64,000 nucleotides of DNA. Origin: JAVKFY01 sp040223615 (GTDB lineage: Bacteria > Pseudomonadota > Alphaproteobacteria > GCA-2731375). The stretch is taken from the NCBI GenBank assembly GCA_040223615.1, contig JAVKFY010000031.1:90403-154402 (forward strand), written 5' to 3'. Each line of letters starts with the position of its first letter. Positions within the stretch are counted from its first letter, which is position 1. Shown here piece by piece: positions 1 through 7,839 of the stretch. The translations under genes were made by a program, and so were the position numbers. The notes under the pieces are model-generated. The model made no database searches, had not been told where the DNA came from, and worked only from the letters and a program-made list of their open reading frames with translations.

Positions 1-273
1 TTCGCGCAGGTGACCCGGGCGCTGATCGAGGCCGCCAAGGACTCCACGCCAGGTCAGCTGGCGCGCGCGATCCACTGGAACCGGCGGCTGTGGATGACCC
101 TGCAGGCGGATTGCGCCCAGGACGACAACGCGCTGCCCGAGCAGACCCGCGCCGGCATCATCTCTTTGGCGATCTGGGTTGACCGGCACAGCCGCACGGT
201 GCTGAAGGGCCAGGGTGACATCGCCGCCCTGATCCAGGTCAACCGCTCGATCATGGAAGGCCTGGCCGGCTAG
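1..273 (+). CDS. flaF: FlaF-family flagellin regulator, 3' part (5' end outside window)
   Basis: FlaF proteins act in alphaproteobacterial flagellin synthesis and secretion, working opposite FlbT. The frame is open from base 1 (FAQVTRALIEA...), so the gene starts upstream of the window; a GTG at 10 falls inside the conserved domain and is not the start. The product is clearly paralogous to the protein at 1608-1952: both share a WNRRLW block, a CAQDDN block, an RAGIISLA block and an end close to VNRSIMEGL. It probably follows a first flagellin gene outside the window, which would make this the tail of one flagellin-flaF pair with a second pair downstream. A GGCCGG/CCGGCC hairpin overlaps the stop codon (264-281). 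Confidence 0.85.
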   Translation, partial: FAQVTRALIEAAKDSTPGQLARAIHWNRRLWMTLQADCAQDDNALPEQTRAGIISLAIWVDRHSRTVLKGQGDIAALIQVNRSIMEGLAG

Positions 274-482
274 CACCGGCCGCGCCGGGCGGCCAGTGTC
301 GCCCATCGCCGGTCGCGCCTGGCCGGTGTTCCGTCCGCCGCCGGCTGCTCCGGCCGGCCCATGACGGTCTTCTCCTGTGCTTGCGGCGCGCCGACTCGAA
401 ACCGCGTCTGGCGCGCCGTCTCCCTTCCCCGCGCCACGACCCCGGTAATTCCTGCCCAGTTCCGACGGCCAACTTTGCCGGT

Positions 483-496
483 CGGCAATTTGTGCC
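483..496 (+). promoter_or_regulatory. CGGCA-N5-TGCC element upstream of flagellin (possible FlbD/ftr site)
   Basis: The 14-bp near-palindrome CGGCAATTTGTGCC lies 85 bp upstream of the flagellin sigma-54 promoter, the usual distance for an enhancer. The same pattern is found upstream of the other two sigma-54 promoters and in front of flgB. It resembles Caulobacter ftr elements bound by FlbD; that identity is inference. Confidence 0.55.
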
Positions 497-581
497 TATG
501 CCAGGGCCTTATGGTTACCGTCTGTAAACCATCAATATTGTTTAGAAACAACAGCTTGAAAAAACTTCTGAAGAAACAGCT

Positions 582-598
582 TTGGCACGGCGGTTGCG
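582..598 (+). promoter_or_regulatory. Sigma-54 promoter of flagellin
   Basis: TTGGCACG-GCGG-TTGCG matches the -24/-12 consensus YTGGCACG-N4-TTGC with correct GG/GC spacing. The predicted transcript start is near 608-609, about 54 nt before the flagellin ATG. Sigma-54 control implies an enhancer-binding activator, plausibly FlbD given fliX nearby. Confidence 0.88.
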
Positions 599-662
599 TC
601 TAGCAACGCGGCGCAAAACGCGCCTTGAGCAGAAGCTGTCAATCTTCAGAAGGAAGTGACAA

Positions 663-1475
663 ATGGGACTATCCGTTAACACCAATACTGGCGCGATGGC
701 TGCGCTGCAGAATCTGTCGAAGACCAATGCCGGTTTGGAGCAGACTCAGCTACGCATCACCACCGGCCTGAAGGTGAATGGCCCCAAGGACGACGCCTCG
801 ACCTTCGCGATCGCGCAGGGTCTTCGGGGTGAGATTGCCGGTCTCGGCGCCGTGAAGACCGCGCTCGCCAATGGCGACGCGTTCACCAACGTGGCGATCG
901 AGGCGGGCAAGGGCATCTCCGACCTGCTGATCGAGATGAAGGCGAAGGTCGTCCAGTCGAATCAGGCTGGTCTGGACGCTGCGTCCCGGACCGCCCTGAA
1001 CAACGATTTCGTGGCGCTGCGCACGCAGATCCAGGAGATCGTGAATACCGCCGAATTCAACGGCGTGAACCTGGTGCAGTCGGGCGCGAGCGCGACCAGC
1101 GTGCTGAGCACCGTGGATGGCAGCGCCATCGCGGTTTCGGCGCAGTCGATGGATGCCACCACGCTGGGCATCCAGTCGCTGGACCTGACGAGCTCGGCCA
1201 ACGCCGCGACGGCACTTTCGGCGATCGATTCCGCGATCACCAATGTGAACAACAAGCTGGCGAACCTCGGTTCGGTGGCGAAGCGGATCGAAGTGCAGAG
1301 CGAGTTCACCACCAAGCTGGTCGACATCTTCAAGTCGGGTGTCGGCAACCTGGTGGATGCGGACCTCGCGGAAGAGAGCGCGAAATTGCAGGGCCTGCAG
1401 ATCAAGCAGCAGCTCGGCGTTCAGGCGCTGTCGATCGCGAACTCGGGCCCGCAGTCGATTCTGGCCCTGTTCTAG
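663..1475 (+). CDS. Flagellin
   Basis: Filament subunit of 270 aa, exported through the flagellar type III apparatus. The N-terminal D0/D1 segment (SVNTNTGAMAALQNL, then TQLRITTGLKVNGPKDD) and the C-terminal D1/D0 helix (ending PQSILALF) are both typical. The middle variable domain is very small, as in short alphaproteobacterial flagellins. The ATG is preceded by AGGAAG at 651-656. Transcription comes from the sigma-54 promoter at 582-598, and an 11-bp hairpin follows the stop. It is flanked on both sides by flaF copies. Whether it is the major or a minor flagellin cannot be told here. Confidence 0.96.
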   Translation: MGLSVNTNTGAMAALQNLSKTNAGLEQTQLRITTGLKVNGPKDDASTFAIAQGLRGEIAGLGAVKTALANGDAFTNVAIEAGKGISDLLIEMKAKVVQSNQAGLDAASRTALNNDFVALRTQIQEIVNTAEFNGVNLVQSGASATSVLSTVDGSAIAVSAQSMDATTLGIQSLDLTSSANAATALSAIDSAITNVNNKLANLGSVAKRIEVQSEFTTKLVDIFKSGVGNLVDADLAEESAKLQGLQIKQQLGVQALSIANSGPQSILALF

Positions 1476-1488
1476 TCGGCATAGGCAG

Positions 1489-1514
1489 TGGAACCGGCGG
1501 CAACGCCGGTTCCA
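1489..1514 (+). terminator. Hairpin after flagellin
   Basis: An 11-bp perfect stem (TGGAACCGGCG / CGCCGGTTCCA) closes a GCAA loop of the GNRA type. Only a weak T-run follows, so it may be a partial terminator or a 3' stabiliser separating abundant flagellin mRNA from flaF. Confidence 0.65.
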
Positions 1515-1607
1515 TTCGCCGCCGCCGTCCAGTTCGCATGACTGCCTACGACGTACAGCCAATCCAGAACAGCGCGGTCAGATCCCGACCGCGCAAGCGA
1601 GGACGAA

Positions 1608-1952
1608 TTGACCCTTGCCGCCTATCAGGTCGCACAAAGCGCGACCGAGACGCCGCGACAGACCGAGTACCGCCTGTTCGCGAAGGTCACCAAGGCCCTG
1701 ATCGATGCCGAGGACGGCTCGCGTCAGGACCAGGTCAGGGCGCTCACCTGGAATCGCAGGCTTTGGCTGACGCTGCAATCCGACTGCGCGCAAGACGACA
1801 ACCAGCTGCCGGAAGCCATCCGCGCCGGCATCATCTCGCTTGCGCTCTGGGTCGAACGCCATACGCGGATGGTGCTCAAAGGGTCAGGACAGATCGAGCC
1901 CTTGATCGCCGTGAACCGGTCGATCATGGAAGGCCTGGTGGGACGGCCATGA
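1608..1952 (+). CDS. flaF: FlaF-family flagellar biosynthesis regulator
   Basis: A complete FlaF protein of 114 aa, paralogous to the partial copy at the left edge. FlaF family members promote flagellin production or secretion in alphaproteobacteria. The start is TTG, preceded by a GAGGACG ribosome site; the reading MTLAAYQVAQ matches the usual FlaF start with its conserved Tyr. It sits 132 bp after flagellin and 70 bp before flaG, so the three are probably cotranscribed at a reduced level past the flagellin hairpin. Confidence 0.9.
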   Translation: MTLAAYQVAQSATETPRQTEYRLFAKVTKALIDAEDGSRQDQVRALTWNRRLWLTLQSDCAQDDNQLPEAIRAGIISLALWVERHTRMVLKGSGQIEPLIAVNRSIMEGLVGRP

Positions 1953-2022
1953 GTTTCCCGGCCACATCGCCTTCGTTCTACGGAGCCGGCAGAACCGCCG
2001 GATCCGAACAGGAGGAAACGAC

Positions 2023-2421
2023 ATGGATGTTGGGTTGACGAACACGTCGACGCCATCATCGACCTCGCAAGTCGCGTCGGCGGAGAAGCCGGACAAGGCA
2101 GGCGAGGGCGAGCGTCGCCCGGCACGGGCCAGCGCTGGAGCCGAGCCGGAATCCCGCCCGAAGGACAACCGGGTGGCGAAGATCGACCAGCTGCAGGAGG
2201 TTGCCGCGGAAGCATTCGCGGCCGACAACCTGAAACTGTCGATCCAGTACAACAAGGACGTAGGCCGCTTCGTCTATCGCGGGCTCGATCCGGAGACCGG
2301 CGAGGTCGTGCGCGAATATCCGCCTGAGGAAGTGCTGGAGCGGATCGCCCGCGTGCGGCGTGAAAATCAGGATCGGCTGCCGACTCCGGCGACCGGCGTG
2401 GCGCTGGACCGTACCCTCTAG
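2023..2421 (+). CDS. flaG: FlaG-family flagellar protein
   Basis: 132 aa. The C-terminal half (from about residue 67, LSIQYNKDVGRFVYRGLD followed by TGEVVREYPPEEVLERIA) is a clear FlaG domain; the first ~50 residues are a disordered, charged and Ser/Thr-rich leader. FlaG proteins influence filament length or assembly in several bacteria, though their exact role is not settled. A strong AGGAGG site precedes the ATG. It lies downstream of flagellin and flaF. A 6-bp stem hairpin (2444-2460) follows the gene. Confidence 0.9.
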   Translation: MDVGLTNTSTPSSTSQVASAEKPDKAGEGERRPARASAGAEPESRPKDNRVAKIDQLQEVAAEAFAADNLKLSIQYNKDVGRFVYRGLDPETGEVVREYPPEEVLERIARVRRENQDRLPTPATGVALDRTL

Positions 2422-2443
2422 CTGGACCAGCCAGCCTGACGAT

Positions 2444-2460
2444 GGCGGTACAGGACCGCC
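2444..2460 (+). terminator. Weak hairpin after flaG
   Basis: GGCGGT/ACCGCC stem with a 5-nt loop, 22 nt after the flaG stop. No T-tract follows, so termination activity is uncertain. Confidence 0.35.
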
Positions 2461-2591
2461 GTGAAATTCGCCCGCTGGCGCCGGAATGGCGACTGGCGCG
2501 TTCGGCGTTTCCGACACGGGCTCGGGCGGCCGGCGCGGGGTGACGAAGCGCACTGTCGCGACGCGGCCGGCTACGCTAGGCTAGGCGCGTC

Positions 2592-4028
2592 ATGTACGTT
2601 GCTGATCATAGCGGAGCCTGCGGCTGCGCCTGTTGCGGACAGGTTCAGACCAGTATGCAGCCGACGATTTTCGCGCCCGCCGAGGGTGGCCAGCAGTACC
2701 AGGTCCAGGCCTTCGTCCAGAACGCGATTCCGAACTGGCCGGCCGGGCAGGCGATCACCTGGTCCAACGTGCAGAACCCCGCCGACATTCAAAACCCGTT
2801 CTCGGCAACCTTGTCCGAGGCCTTTCTGGTCGATATCCGCGCCTCTTTCGCAGCCTGGGCCGCAGTGGCCAACCTGACGTTTCAGGAAGTCGCCGACAAC
2901 CCGGATGTCGACATTCGCTTCGGTTTCTCCGAGTCGCTGCCCGGTTCCGCCATCGGCCTGGCCACCACCAGCTTCTTCCCGACCGAACCGATCCACTCCG
3001 ACATCCAGTTCCTGTCGAGCGTGAACTTCGTCACAGTGGCCGGCGTGTCGAATGGCGGTGCCGGCCAGGCGATCCCGTTCATCTCCGTGGCGCTGCACGA
3101 GATCGGACATTCCCTGGGGTTGGGCCACGAGACGGTCCAGACCGCGATTATGAACCCGGTGGTCGACGTCAATGTCACCAGCCTGCAGCAGGACGACATC
3201 AACGGCATGGTCGCGCGCTACGGCGCTGCGTTGACCGGCGACACGACCGGCGGCGGCGGCGATACCACCGGTGGCGGCAGCGACACGACCACCGCGGGGA
3301 CCGCGGCGGGCGACACCCTGGTCGGCGACACCAATGCCGACGACGCGATCGACGGCTTGGGCGGCAACGACGTCATCTTCGGGCTGGCCGGCAACGACAT
3401 GCTGTTCGGCGGCGATGGCGACGACAGCCTGATCGGCAATATCGGCAACGACACGCTGGACGGCAGCGACGGGTCCGACACCCTGCGCGGCAAGTTCGAC
3501 GACGATACGCTGCTCGGCGGCAACGACAACGACTCGCTGTTCGGCGGCGCCGGCGGCGACAGCCTGGACGGCGGCGCTGGCAACGACACGGTGAACGGCA
3601 GCTCCGGCCTCGACACCCTGCTCGGCGGGACCGGCAACGACGTGCTGCGCGGCCAGGGCTCGAACGACACCCTGAACGGCAATGACGGCGACGACCTGTT
3701 GCTCGGGATTCAAGGCAACGACGTGCTGTTTGGCGGCGCCGGCAACGACACGCTGATCGGCGGTCAGGCCAACGACACGTCCACCGGCGGCGCCGGCGTC
3801 GACGTCTTCGCCTTCAACATGAACCATGGCGCCGACACCATCGCCGACTTCGAAAATGGCACCGACGTGATCTCCATCGTTGGCGCGGCGAATTTCGCCG
3901 CGTTGACCATCGTCGCGTCCGGCCTCGACTCGGTGATCACTTTCGAGACCGTGCCGACCACCCAGATCACCGTGGCCAACACCAGCCCCGGCCAGCTCGA
4001 CGACAGCGACTTCTTCTTCTCCACCTGA
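2592..4028 (+). CDS. Secreted matrixin/serralysin-like zinc metalloprotease with RTX repeats
   Basis: 478 aa extracellular protease. The catalytic zinc motif HEIGHSLGLGHE supplies H169, H173 and H179 with E170 as base. The Met-turn methionine is M187 (IMNP), and the domain ends with DDINGMVARYG; this is the metzincin M10 arrangement. A Gly/Thr linker (about 216-240) leads to roughly 15 calcium-binding GGxGNDxL nonapeptides (about 250-397) and a C-terminal module ending in DDSDFFFST, typical of type I secretion substrates. There is no N-terminal signal peptide, consistent with that route, but a small Cys cluster (GACGCACCG) occurs near residue 10. No type I transporter genes are next to it. 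It is inserted between flaG and the flgN-like gene, so a link with motility or surface colonisation is only inferred. Confidence 0.9.
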   Translation: MYVADHSGACGCACCGQVQTSMQPTIFAPAEGGQQYQVQAFVQNAIPNWPAGQAITWSNVQNPADIQNPFSATLSEAFLVDIRASFAAWAAVANLTFQEVADNPDVDIRFGFSESLPGSAIGLATTSFFPTEPIHSDIQFLSSVNFVTVAGVSNGGAGQAIPFISVALHEIGHSLGLGHETVQTAIMNPVVDVNVTSLQQDDINGMVARYGAALTGDTTGGGGDTTGGGSDTTTAGTAAGDTLVGDTNADDAIDGLGGNDVIFGLAGNDMLFGGDGDDSLIGNIGNDTLDGSDGSDTLRGKFDDDTLLGGNDNDSLFGGAGGDSLDGGAGNDTVNGSSGLDTLLGGTGNDVLRGQGSNDTLNGNDGDDLLLGIQGNDVLFGGAGNDTLIGGQANDTSTGGAGVDVFAFNMNHGADTIADFENGTDVISIVGAANFAALTIVASGLDSVITFETVPTTQITVANTSPGQLDDSDFFFST

Positions 4029-4059
4029 AGCGAGCCGTCCGTATCGGACGCTCGACGCG

Positions 4060-4210
4060 CTCGACCTGCCTGCGCAGGAATGACGGGGATCCGATGGATT
4101 GCCGTCCACCGGGTCGCCGAACGGGCGTCACCAACGGCGACGATTTCCCGATCGTTCACCCGGAGCGGCGCTTACCCTGAATGCCGCGGGCTCGACCCCC
4201 GGGCATGACG
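4060..4210. repeat. Remnants of two interspersed palindromic repeats
   Basis: Between the protease and the flgN-like gene. GCAGGAATGACGGGG around 4074-4087 matches half of the palindrome at 32771-32790, and CCCGGGCATGACGG around 4198-4211 matches half of the family at 63807-63829. They are decayed copies; no gene is visible here. Confidence 0.5.
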
Positions 4211-4218
4211 GTTCGCGT

Positions 4219-4659
4219 TCAGACCACCTGGTTCAGGGCCAGCGAGACCGGGCGCCGGGCGGCGGCCAGCGGGCTGGCGACGGCGGCCTTGGCGTCATAG
4301 CCGCGCACCGGCCGCTGCTGCTCGGCGACCTGGTCGCTGATCGCCTGGATCATCCGCTCGGTCACCGACTTCGCCGACTGCACCAGCCGGCGATGCTCCG
4401 ACAGCGCCTCGCGGAACGCTCCGGTCGCCTGCTTAAGCGCCGCGATCTCCGCCGCCGAGGCTTGCTTCATCAGCGCCGGATTGGCGCGCAGCGCCGCCAT
4501 GTGGTGCTCGTAGGCACCGGTCAGGCGCTGCTTCTCCTCCTGGTGCTGGGCCAGCTCGCGCGGCCGCCGGGTCCGCAGGATCTCGTTCTCCAGCAGCACG
4601 ACGTCGACCAGGCGGCTGGTGACCCCGGTCAGGGCATCGATCAGATTGGACTGGCTCAT
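4219..4659 (-). CDS. FlgN/FlbY-like flagellar chaperone
   Basis: 146 aa, almost entirely helical, with an early LIDALTGVTSRLVDVVLLENEIL segment like alphaproteobacterial FlgN/FlbY proteins. FlgN-type chaperones bind hook-filament junction proteins in the cytosol before export. It overlaps the flgJ stop by 4 bp (ATGA) and is the last gene of flgI-flgJ-flgN, the same order seen in related bacteria. Assignment rests on position and overall helical character as much as on sequence, since this family diverges quickly. Confidence 0.7.
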   Translation of the reverse strand: MSQSNLIDALTGVTSRLVDVVLLENEILRTRRPRELAQHQEEKQRLTGAYEHHMAALRANPALMKQASAAEIAALKQATGAFREALSEHRRLVQSAKSVTERMIQAISDQVAEQQRPVRGYDAKAAVASPLAAARRPVSLALNQVV

Positions 4660-4979
4660 GGTCTGCTTCCTTCCTGCAGCGCCAGGATCTCGCGGTAGAC
4701 GGTATCGGCCAGGCCGATGCCGCCGGTCTGCGTGATCGCTTTGGCGTACTCGCCGTTCATCATCGAACGGTAGATTTTCTCGGCGTGGCCGCCGCCGAAC
4801 GGTCCGTCGGTTTTGATGCCGGTGCTGATCTGCTCCAGCATCTGGCTGACGAAGAAACTCTCGAAATCCTTCGCCGTGGCCCAGGCGCGCGGGTCGCGCT
4901 GCGGCTCGGCGGGCGCCTGTGGCCGTGCGTTTGCCGACGGCGGCGGGGCCAGTGGCGCGATGGTGATCAGGTCGCTCAT
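4656..4979 (-). CDS. flgJ: FlgJ-type rod-binding protein (no muramidase domain)
   Basis: 107 aa, comprising a Pro/Ala-rich N-terminal leader and the rod-binding domain (AKDFESFFVSQMLEQI, FGGGHAEKIYRSMMNGEYA, GGIGLADTVYREIL). It helps assemble the flagellar rod in the periplasm. The C-terminal peptidoglycan hydrolase of enterobacterial FlgJ is absent, as is usual in alphaproteobacteria, where a separate lytic enzyme serves. Translationally coupled: it overlaps flgI by 4 bp and the flgN-like gene by 4 bp. Confidence 0.92.
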   Translation of the reverse strand: MSDLITIAPLAPPPSANARPQAPAEPQRDPRAWATAKDFESFFVSQMLEQISTGIKTDGPFGGGHAEKIYRSMMNGEYAKAITQTGGIGLADTVYREILALQEGSRP

Positions 4980-6112
4980 TGCACCACGATCTCCGCCTGC
5001 AGCGCGCCGGCCGACTTGATGGTCTGCAGGATCGAGATCAGGTCGCGCGGGCCGACGCCGAGCCGGTTCAGCCCGTCGACCAGTTCCTGCAGGCTGACGC
5101 CGCGGTTCAGGACGGCGAGCTGGCGGTCCTCGCCCTCGTCGACCTGCACGTCGGTGCGGGGCACGACCACGGTCTCGCCGTTCTCCGAAAAGGCATTCGG
5201 CTGAGAGACTTGCAGGGTTTCTGTGACCCTAACTGTGAGGTTGCCCTGGGCAATCGCGACCTCGTCGACGCGAACGTCGGCGCCCATCACGATGATGCCC
5301 GCGCCCTCGTCGATGACCACCCGTGCCGGCTGATCGGTCTCGATCATCAGTTGTTCCACGTCGGTGATCAGGTCGACCGTGCTGCGCACGCCGGAGCGGG
5401 CCACGTCCATGCGCACCGTCGCCGGGTCCAGCGCGGTCGCTGCCGGGGTGCCGAGGTGGCCATTGATGGTCTGGGCGATGCGCCGGGCGGTGGTCAGGTC
5501 GGGATTGCGCAGCGACAGGTGCACCTGGGACAGGCTCGCCAGATCGAAACCGACCTCGCGCTCCACGATCGCGCCGTTGGCGATCCGGCCGACCGTCGGC
5601 ACGCCCTTGACGATGGTGGCGGCATCGCCGCCGGCGGCGAACCCGCCGACCGCGATCGGGCCCTGGCTGACCGCGTAGACCTCGCCGTCGGCGCCGAGCA
5701 GCGGCGTGACCAGCAGTACGCCGCCTTGCAGGCTCTTGGCGTCGCCGAGCGCGCTGATCGACACGTCGATGCGCACCCCCTGGCGGGCGAACGGCGGCAG
5801 GTCGGAGGTGACCATCACCGCCGCGACGTTCTTGGTGTTGATGTTGGCGTCGCGCGTGTTCACGCCCAGCCGTTCCAGCATGCTGGCCAGGCTCTGGCGT
5901 GTGAACGGCGCGTTGCGCAGGCCGTCGCCGGTGCCGTTCAGGCCGACCACCAGGCCATAGCCGATCAGGATGTTGTCGCGAATGCCCTCGACCTCGACGA
6001 TATCCTTGATGCGCGAGGTCGCCGCGGCGGCGTCGCTGATCGTGAACAATGTCGCGGCCAGGGCGAGCGCGCCGACGAGACGGGTGGCGAAGCGGGGGGC
6101 GGAAATGGTCAT
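4976..6112 (-). CDS. flgI: Flagellar P-ring protein FlgI
   Basis: 378 aa. FlgI forms the periplasmic P-ring around the rod in the peptidoglycan layer. The sequence has a signal peptide (hydrophobic LVGALALAATLFTISDAAAA) and the conserved RIKDIVEVEGIRDN, GYGLVVGLNGTGDG and DLISILQ blocks. I chose the ATG at 6112, which has GAGG just upstream, over the GTG at 6124, because the sigma-54 promoter (6136-6153) predicts a transcript start near 6127. First gene of flgI-flgJ-flgN-like. Confidence 0.96.
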   Translation of the reverse strand: MTISAPRFATRLVGALALAATLFTISDAAAATSRIKDIVEVEGIRDNILIGYGLVVGLNGTGDGLRNAPFTRQSLASMLERLGVNTRDANINTKNVAAVMVTSDLPPFARQGVRIDVSISALGDAKSLQGGVLLVTPLLGADGEVYAVSQGPIAVGGFAAGGDAATIVKGVPTVGRIANGAIVEREVGFDLASLSQVHLSLRNPDLTTARRIAQTINGHLGTPAATALDPATVRMDVARSGVRSTVDLITDVEQLMIETDQPARVVIDEGAGIIVMGADVRVDEVAIAQGNLTVRVTETLQVSQPNAFSENGETVVVPRTDVQVDEGEDRQLAVLNRGVSLQELVDGLNRLGVGPRDLISILQTIKSAGALQAEIVVQ

Positions 6113-6135
6113 CGAGGTCCTCACGAGGGCTTCAG

Positions 6136-6153
6136 ATGCCAGCTTCGTGCCAG
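6136..6153 (-). promoter_or_regulatory. Sigma-54 promoter of flgI operon
   Basis: On the minus strand, CTGGCACG-AAGC-TGGCAT keeps the GG and GC doublets at -24/-12 spacing, with one departure (TGGC for TTGC). The predicted start near 6127 lies 15 nt before the flgI ATG. Confidence 0.7.
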
Positions 6154-6225
6154 TTATTTTGACTGATAAATCAACATCTTAGGGTTCCAAGACTGATACA
6201 ATGCTGGGCAATCCCGGCCGCATGC

Positions 6226-6239
6226 CGGCAAAACTTGCC
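6226..6239. promoter_or_regulatory. CGGCA-N5-TGCC element between flgI and fliX
   Basis: CGGCAAAACTTGCC, extended by flanking G/C to a larger near-palindrome (GCCGGCAAAACTTGCCGGC). It lies 72 bp upstream of the flgI sigma-54 promoter and 92 bp before fliX, so it could serve either gene. Probable FlbD-type site by analogy. Confidence 0.55.
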
Positions 6240-6330
6240 GGCCACACGGCCCATCTTCATGGCTTCTTAACGGTGCGCGCCAATGCTCGGGCAATCGACG
6301 TAAACGGGTCGCAAGAGGATATTTGAAGCC

Positions 6331-6753
6331 ATGCGGATCGAGGGGCCGGCACAGCTCCGCAACACCACCGGACCGAAGCGCGCTGGCCGCGCTGGCGCCG
6401 GCGGTGGTGTTTTTCGGCTGCATGACGATGCCGAGGCAACCCGCGCCACCGGCAGCGCCGCGCCGGCACAGCCGGTCAGCGACGTCAACGCCTTGCTGGC
6501 ATTGCAGGAATTGCCCGACGCCACCGAGGGCCGCAGCGCCGGCCTGAAACGCGGCGGCGAACTCCTGGATATGCTCGACCAGATGCGCCATGCGTTGCTG
6601 GTCGGCCGCATGCCCGAAGCGCAGCTCAAGCGCCTGCTCACCATGGTCCGCGCCCGCGCCGATGCGCCGATGGAGGCGGGCCTGCGCGATGTCCTGGGCG
6701 ACATCGAGCTGCGCGCCGCCGTCGAACTGGCGAAATTCCAGCAGACTGGCTGA
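6331..6753 (+). CDS. fliX: Flagellar assembly regulator FliX
   Basis: 140 aa. In Caulobacter, FliX couples basal-body assembly to the sigma-54 activator FlbD, so that late flagellar genes switch on only after early structure is built. The protein has a variable N-terminal half and a conserved helical C-terminal half (LLALQELPD, GGELLDMLDQMRHALLVGRMP, VLGDIELRAAVELAKF). It is divergent from flgI, and a TTAA-containing CtrA half-site (near 6268) lies upstream. Its presence supports FlbD-type control of the sigma-54 promoters in this window; flbD itself is not here. Confidence 0.92.
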   Translation: MRIEGPAQLRNTTGPKRAGRAGAGGGVFRLHDDAEATRATGSAAPAQPVSDVNALLALQELPDATEGRSAGLKRGGELLDMLDQMRHALLVGRMPEAQLKRLLTMVRARADAPMEAGLRDVLGDIELRAAVELAKFQQTG

Positions 6754-6798
6754 GGCCGTCTCACCGGGCCGTTCACGGCCGCCCCGCAATTCTGTTTC

Positions 6799-6827
6799 TT
6801 GATGCTGTCATCCGAGGCCGCTATATT
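6799..6827 (+). promoter_or_regulatory. Sigma-70-type promoter of dksA
   Basis: TTGATG, a 17-bp spacer and TATATT lie 46 bp before the dksA start. Confidence 0.6.
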
Positions 6828-6872
6828 CCCGGCCGCCAACGGAGGACGATCAGGTTTTTCAAGGGGTTATGC

Positions 6873-7292
<420 letters not shown>

Positions 7293-7313
7293 GCCCACCG
7301 ATATCAGACGCGT

Positions 7314-7347
7314 AAAGGGCCGGCCCCCTGGGGACCGGCCCTTTTCG
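7314..7347 (+). terminator. Rho-independent terminator of dksA
   Basis: A long stem (AAAGGGCCGG...CCGGCCCTTT) with inner CCCC/GGGG pairing is followed by a T-run, 21 nt after the dksA stop. Confidence 0.88.
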
Positions 7348-7369
7348 TTCGTCCAGCTACACCCACCCG

Positions 7370-7401
7370 TCATGGCCCGGCTTGTCCGGGCCATCCACGT
7401 C
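7370..7401 (+). repeat. 32-bp inverted repeat, left copy (REP-like palindrome)
   Basis: The 32-bp sequence here is the exact reverse complement of 7760-7791. Each copy also contains its own palindrome (GGCCCGG...CCGGGCC). The pair flanks the broken GIY-YIG gene, and a variant occurs at 63846-63877. Confidence 0.9.
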
Positions 7402-7419
7402 CCGCCGCTTACACCGGCG

Positions 7420-7706
7420 TCAGACCAGCGTATCGTAGAGGTCGTGCCAGTACGGATTGCCCTGGAGAATCAGGTTCACTTTCCAGCGCCGCGGCCAGCG
7501 CTTGATCCGCTTCTCGCGGCGAATGGCGCTTTCGATCGTGTCGTGCGGCTCGACATAGACGAGCCGTTGAGCCCGTAGCGCTTTGTGAAGCCGTCGACGA
7601 CGCCTGTCCGATGCTCCCAGGCACATTTCGGCCTGTTGCTGGTCGCGCCGGTGTAGAGGATGCCGTTCGGCTTGTTCGTGACGATATAGACCCAGCCCGC
7701 ACGCAT
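7420..7706 (-). pseudogene. GIY-YIG endonuclease-like gene, frameshifted
   Basis: A small GIY-YIG nuclease-family gene of about 95 codons. The N-terminal part (MRAGWVYIVTNKPNGILYTGATS, then AWEHRTGVVDGFTKRYG) reads in one frame from an ATG at 7706. The rest (QRLVYVEPHDTIESAIRREK, RWKVNLIL, YWHDLYDTLV) reads in another, so a single-base indel lies near 7575-7580. The two pieces together match the length and order of the intact family, including the VYI / LYTG signature and the REK helix. It lies between perfect 32-bp inverted repeats and the convergent ends of dksA and flgH. A sequencing error rather than a true mutation is possible. Confidence 0.85.
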
Positions 7707-7759
7707 TTGGCCATGATCGGCACCAAGGCCACATACGGCAAAGACATTGCTGGTTCGAA

Positions 7760-7791
7760 GACGTGGATGGCCCGGACAAGCCGGGCCATGA
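7760..7791 (-). repeat. 32-bp inverted repeat, right copy (REP-like palindrome)
   Basis: Perfect reverse complement of 7370-7401. It starts about 48 nt past the flgH stop, on the downstream side, and its hairpin could also stop transcription of the flgF-G-A-H operon. Confidence 0.9.
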
Positions 7792-7839
7792 CACGATCTT
7801 GCGGGATATTCGGGGCCGTTACGCGTCGTTCAACTGCCC

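Larger units (their letters stand above)
274..662 (+). other. Flagellin upstream region (389 bp, no gene)
   Basis: This gene-free stretch separates the first flaF copy from flagellin. It contains a GC-rich first half, a TTGCCG/CGGCAA inverted repeat near 475-488, one CGGCA-N5-TGCC element (483-496), a sigma-54 promoter (582-598) and an untranslated leader of roughly 50 nt ending in an AGGAAG ribosome site (651-656). The second half is much more AT-rich than its neighbours, as expected for a promoter. I see no supported coding sequence in it. Confidence 0.7.

Noticed and set aside
750..1562. 270-aa open frame on the minus strand across flagellin
   Set aside because: It is a shadow of the flagellin gene: Arg/His-rich, no recognisable domain, no ribosome site.
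2510..2560. Possible sigma-54 promoter (TGGCGCG) before the RTX protease
   Set aside because: The -12 TTGC element is missing at the required spacing.
2571..4109. 512-aa open frame on the minus strand opposite the RTX protease
   Set aside because: Val/Ala/Gly periodicity simply mirrors the RTX repeats on the other strand; the plus strand has clear catalytic and calcium motifs.
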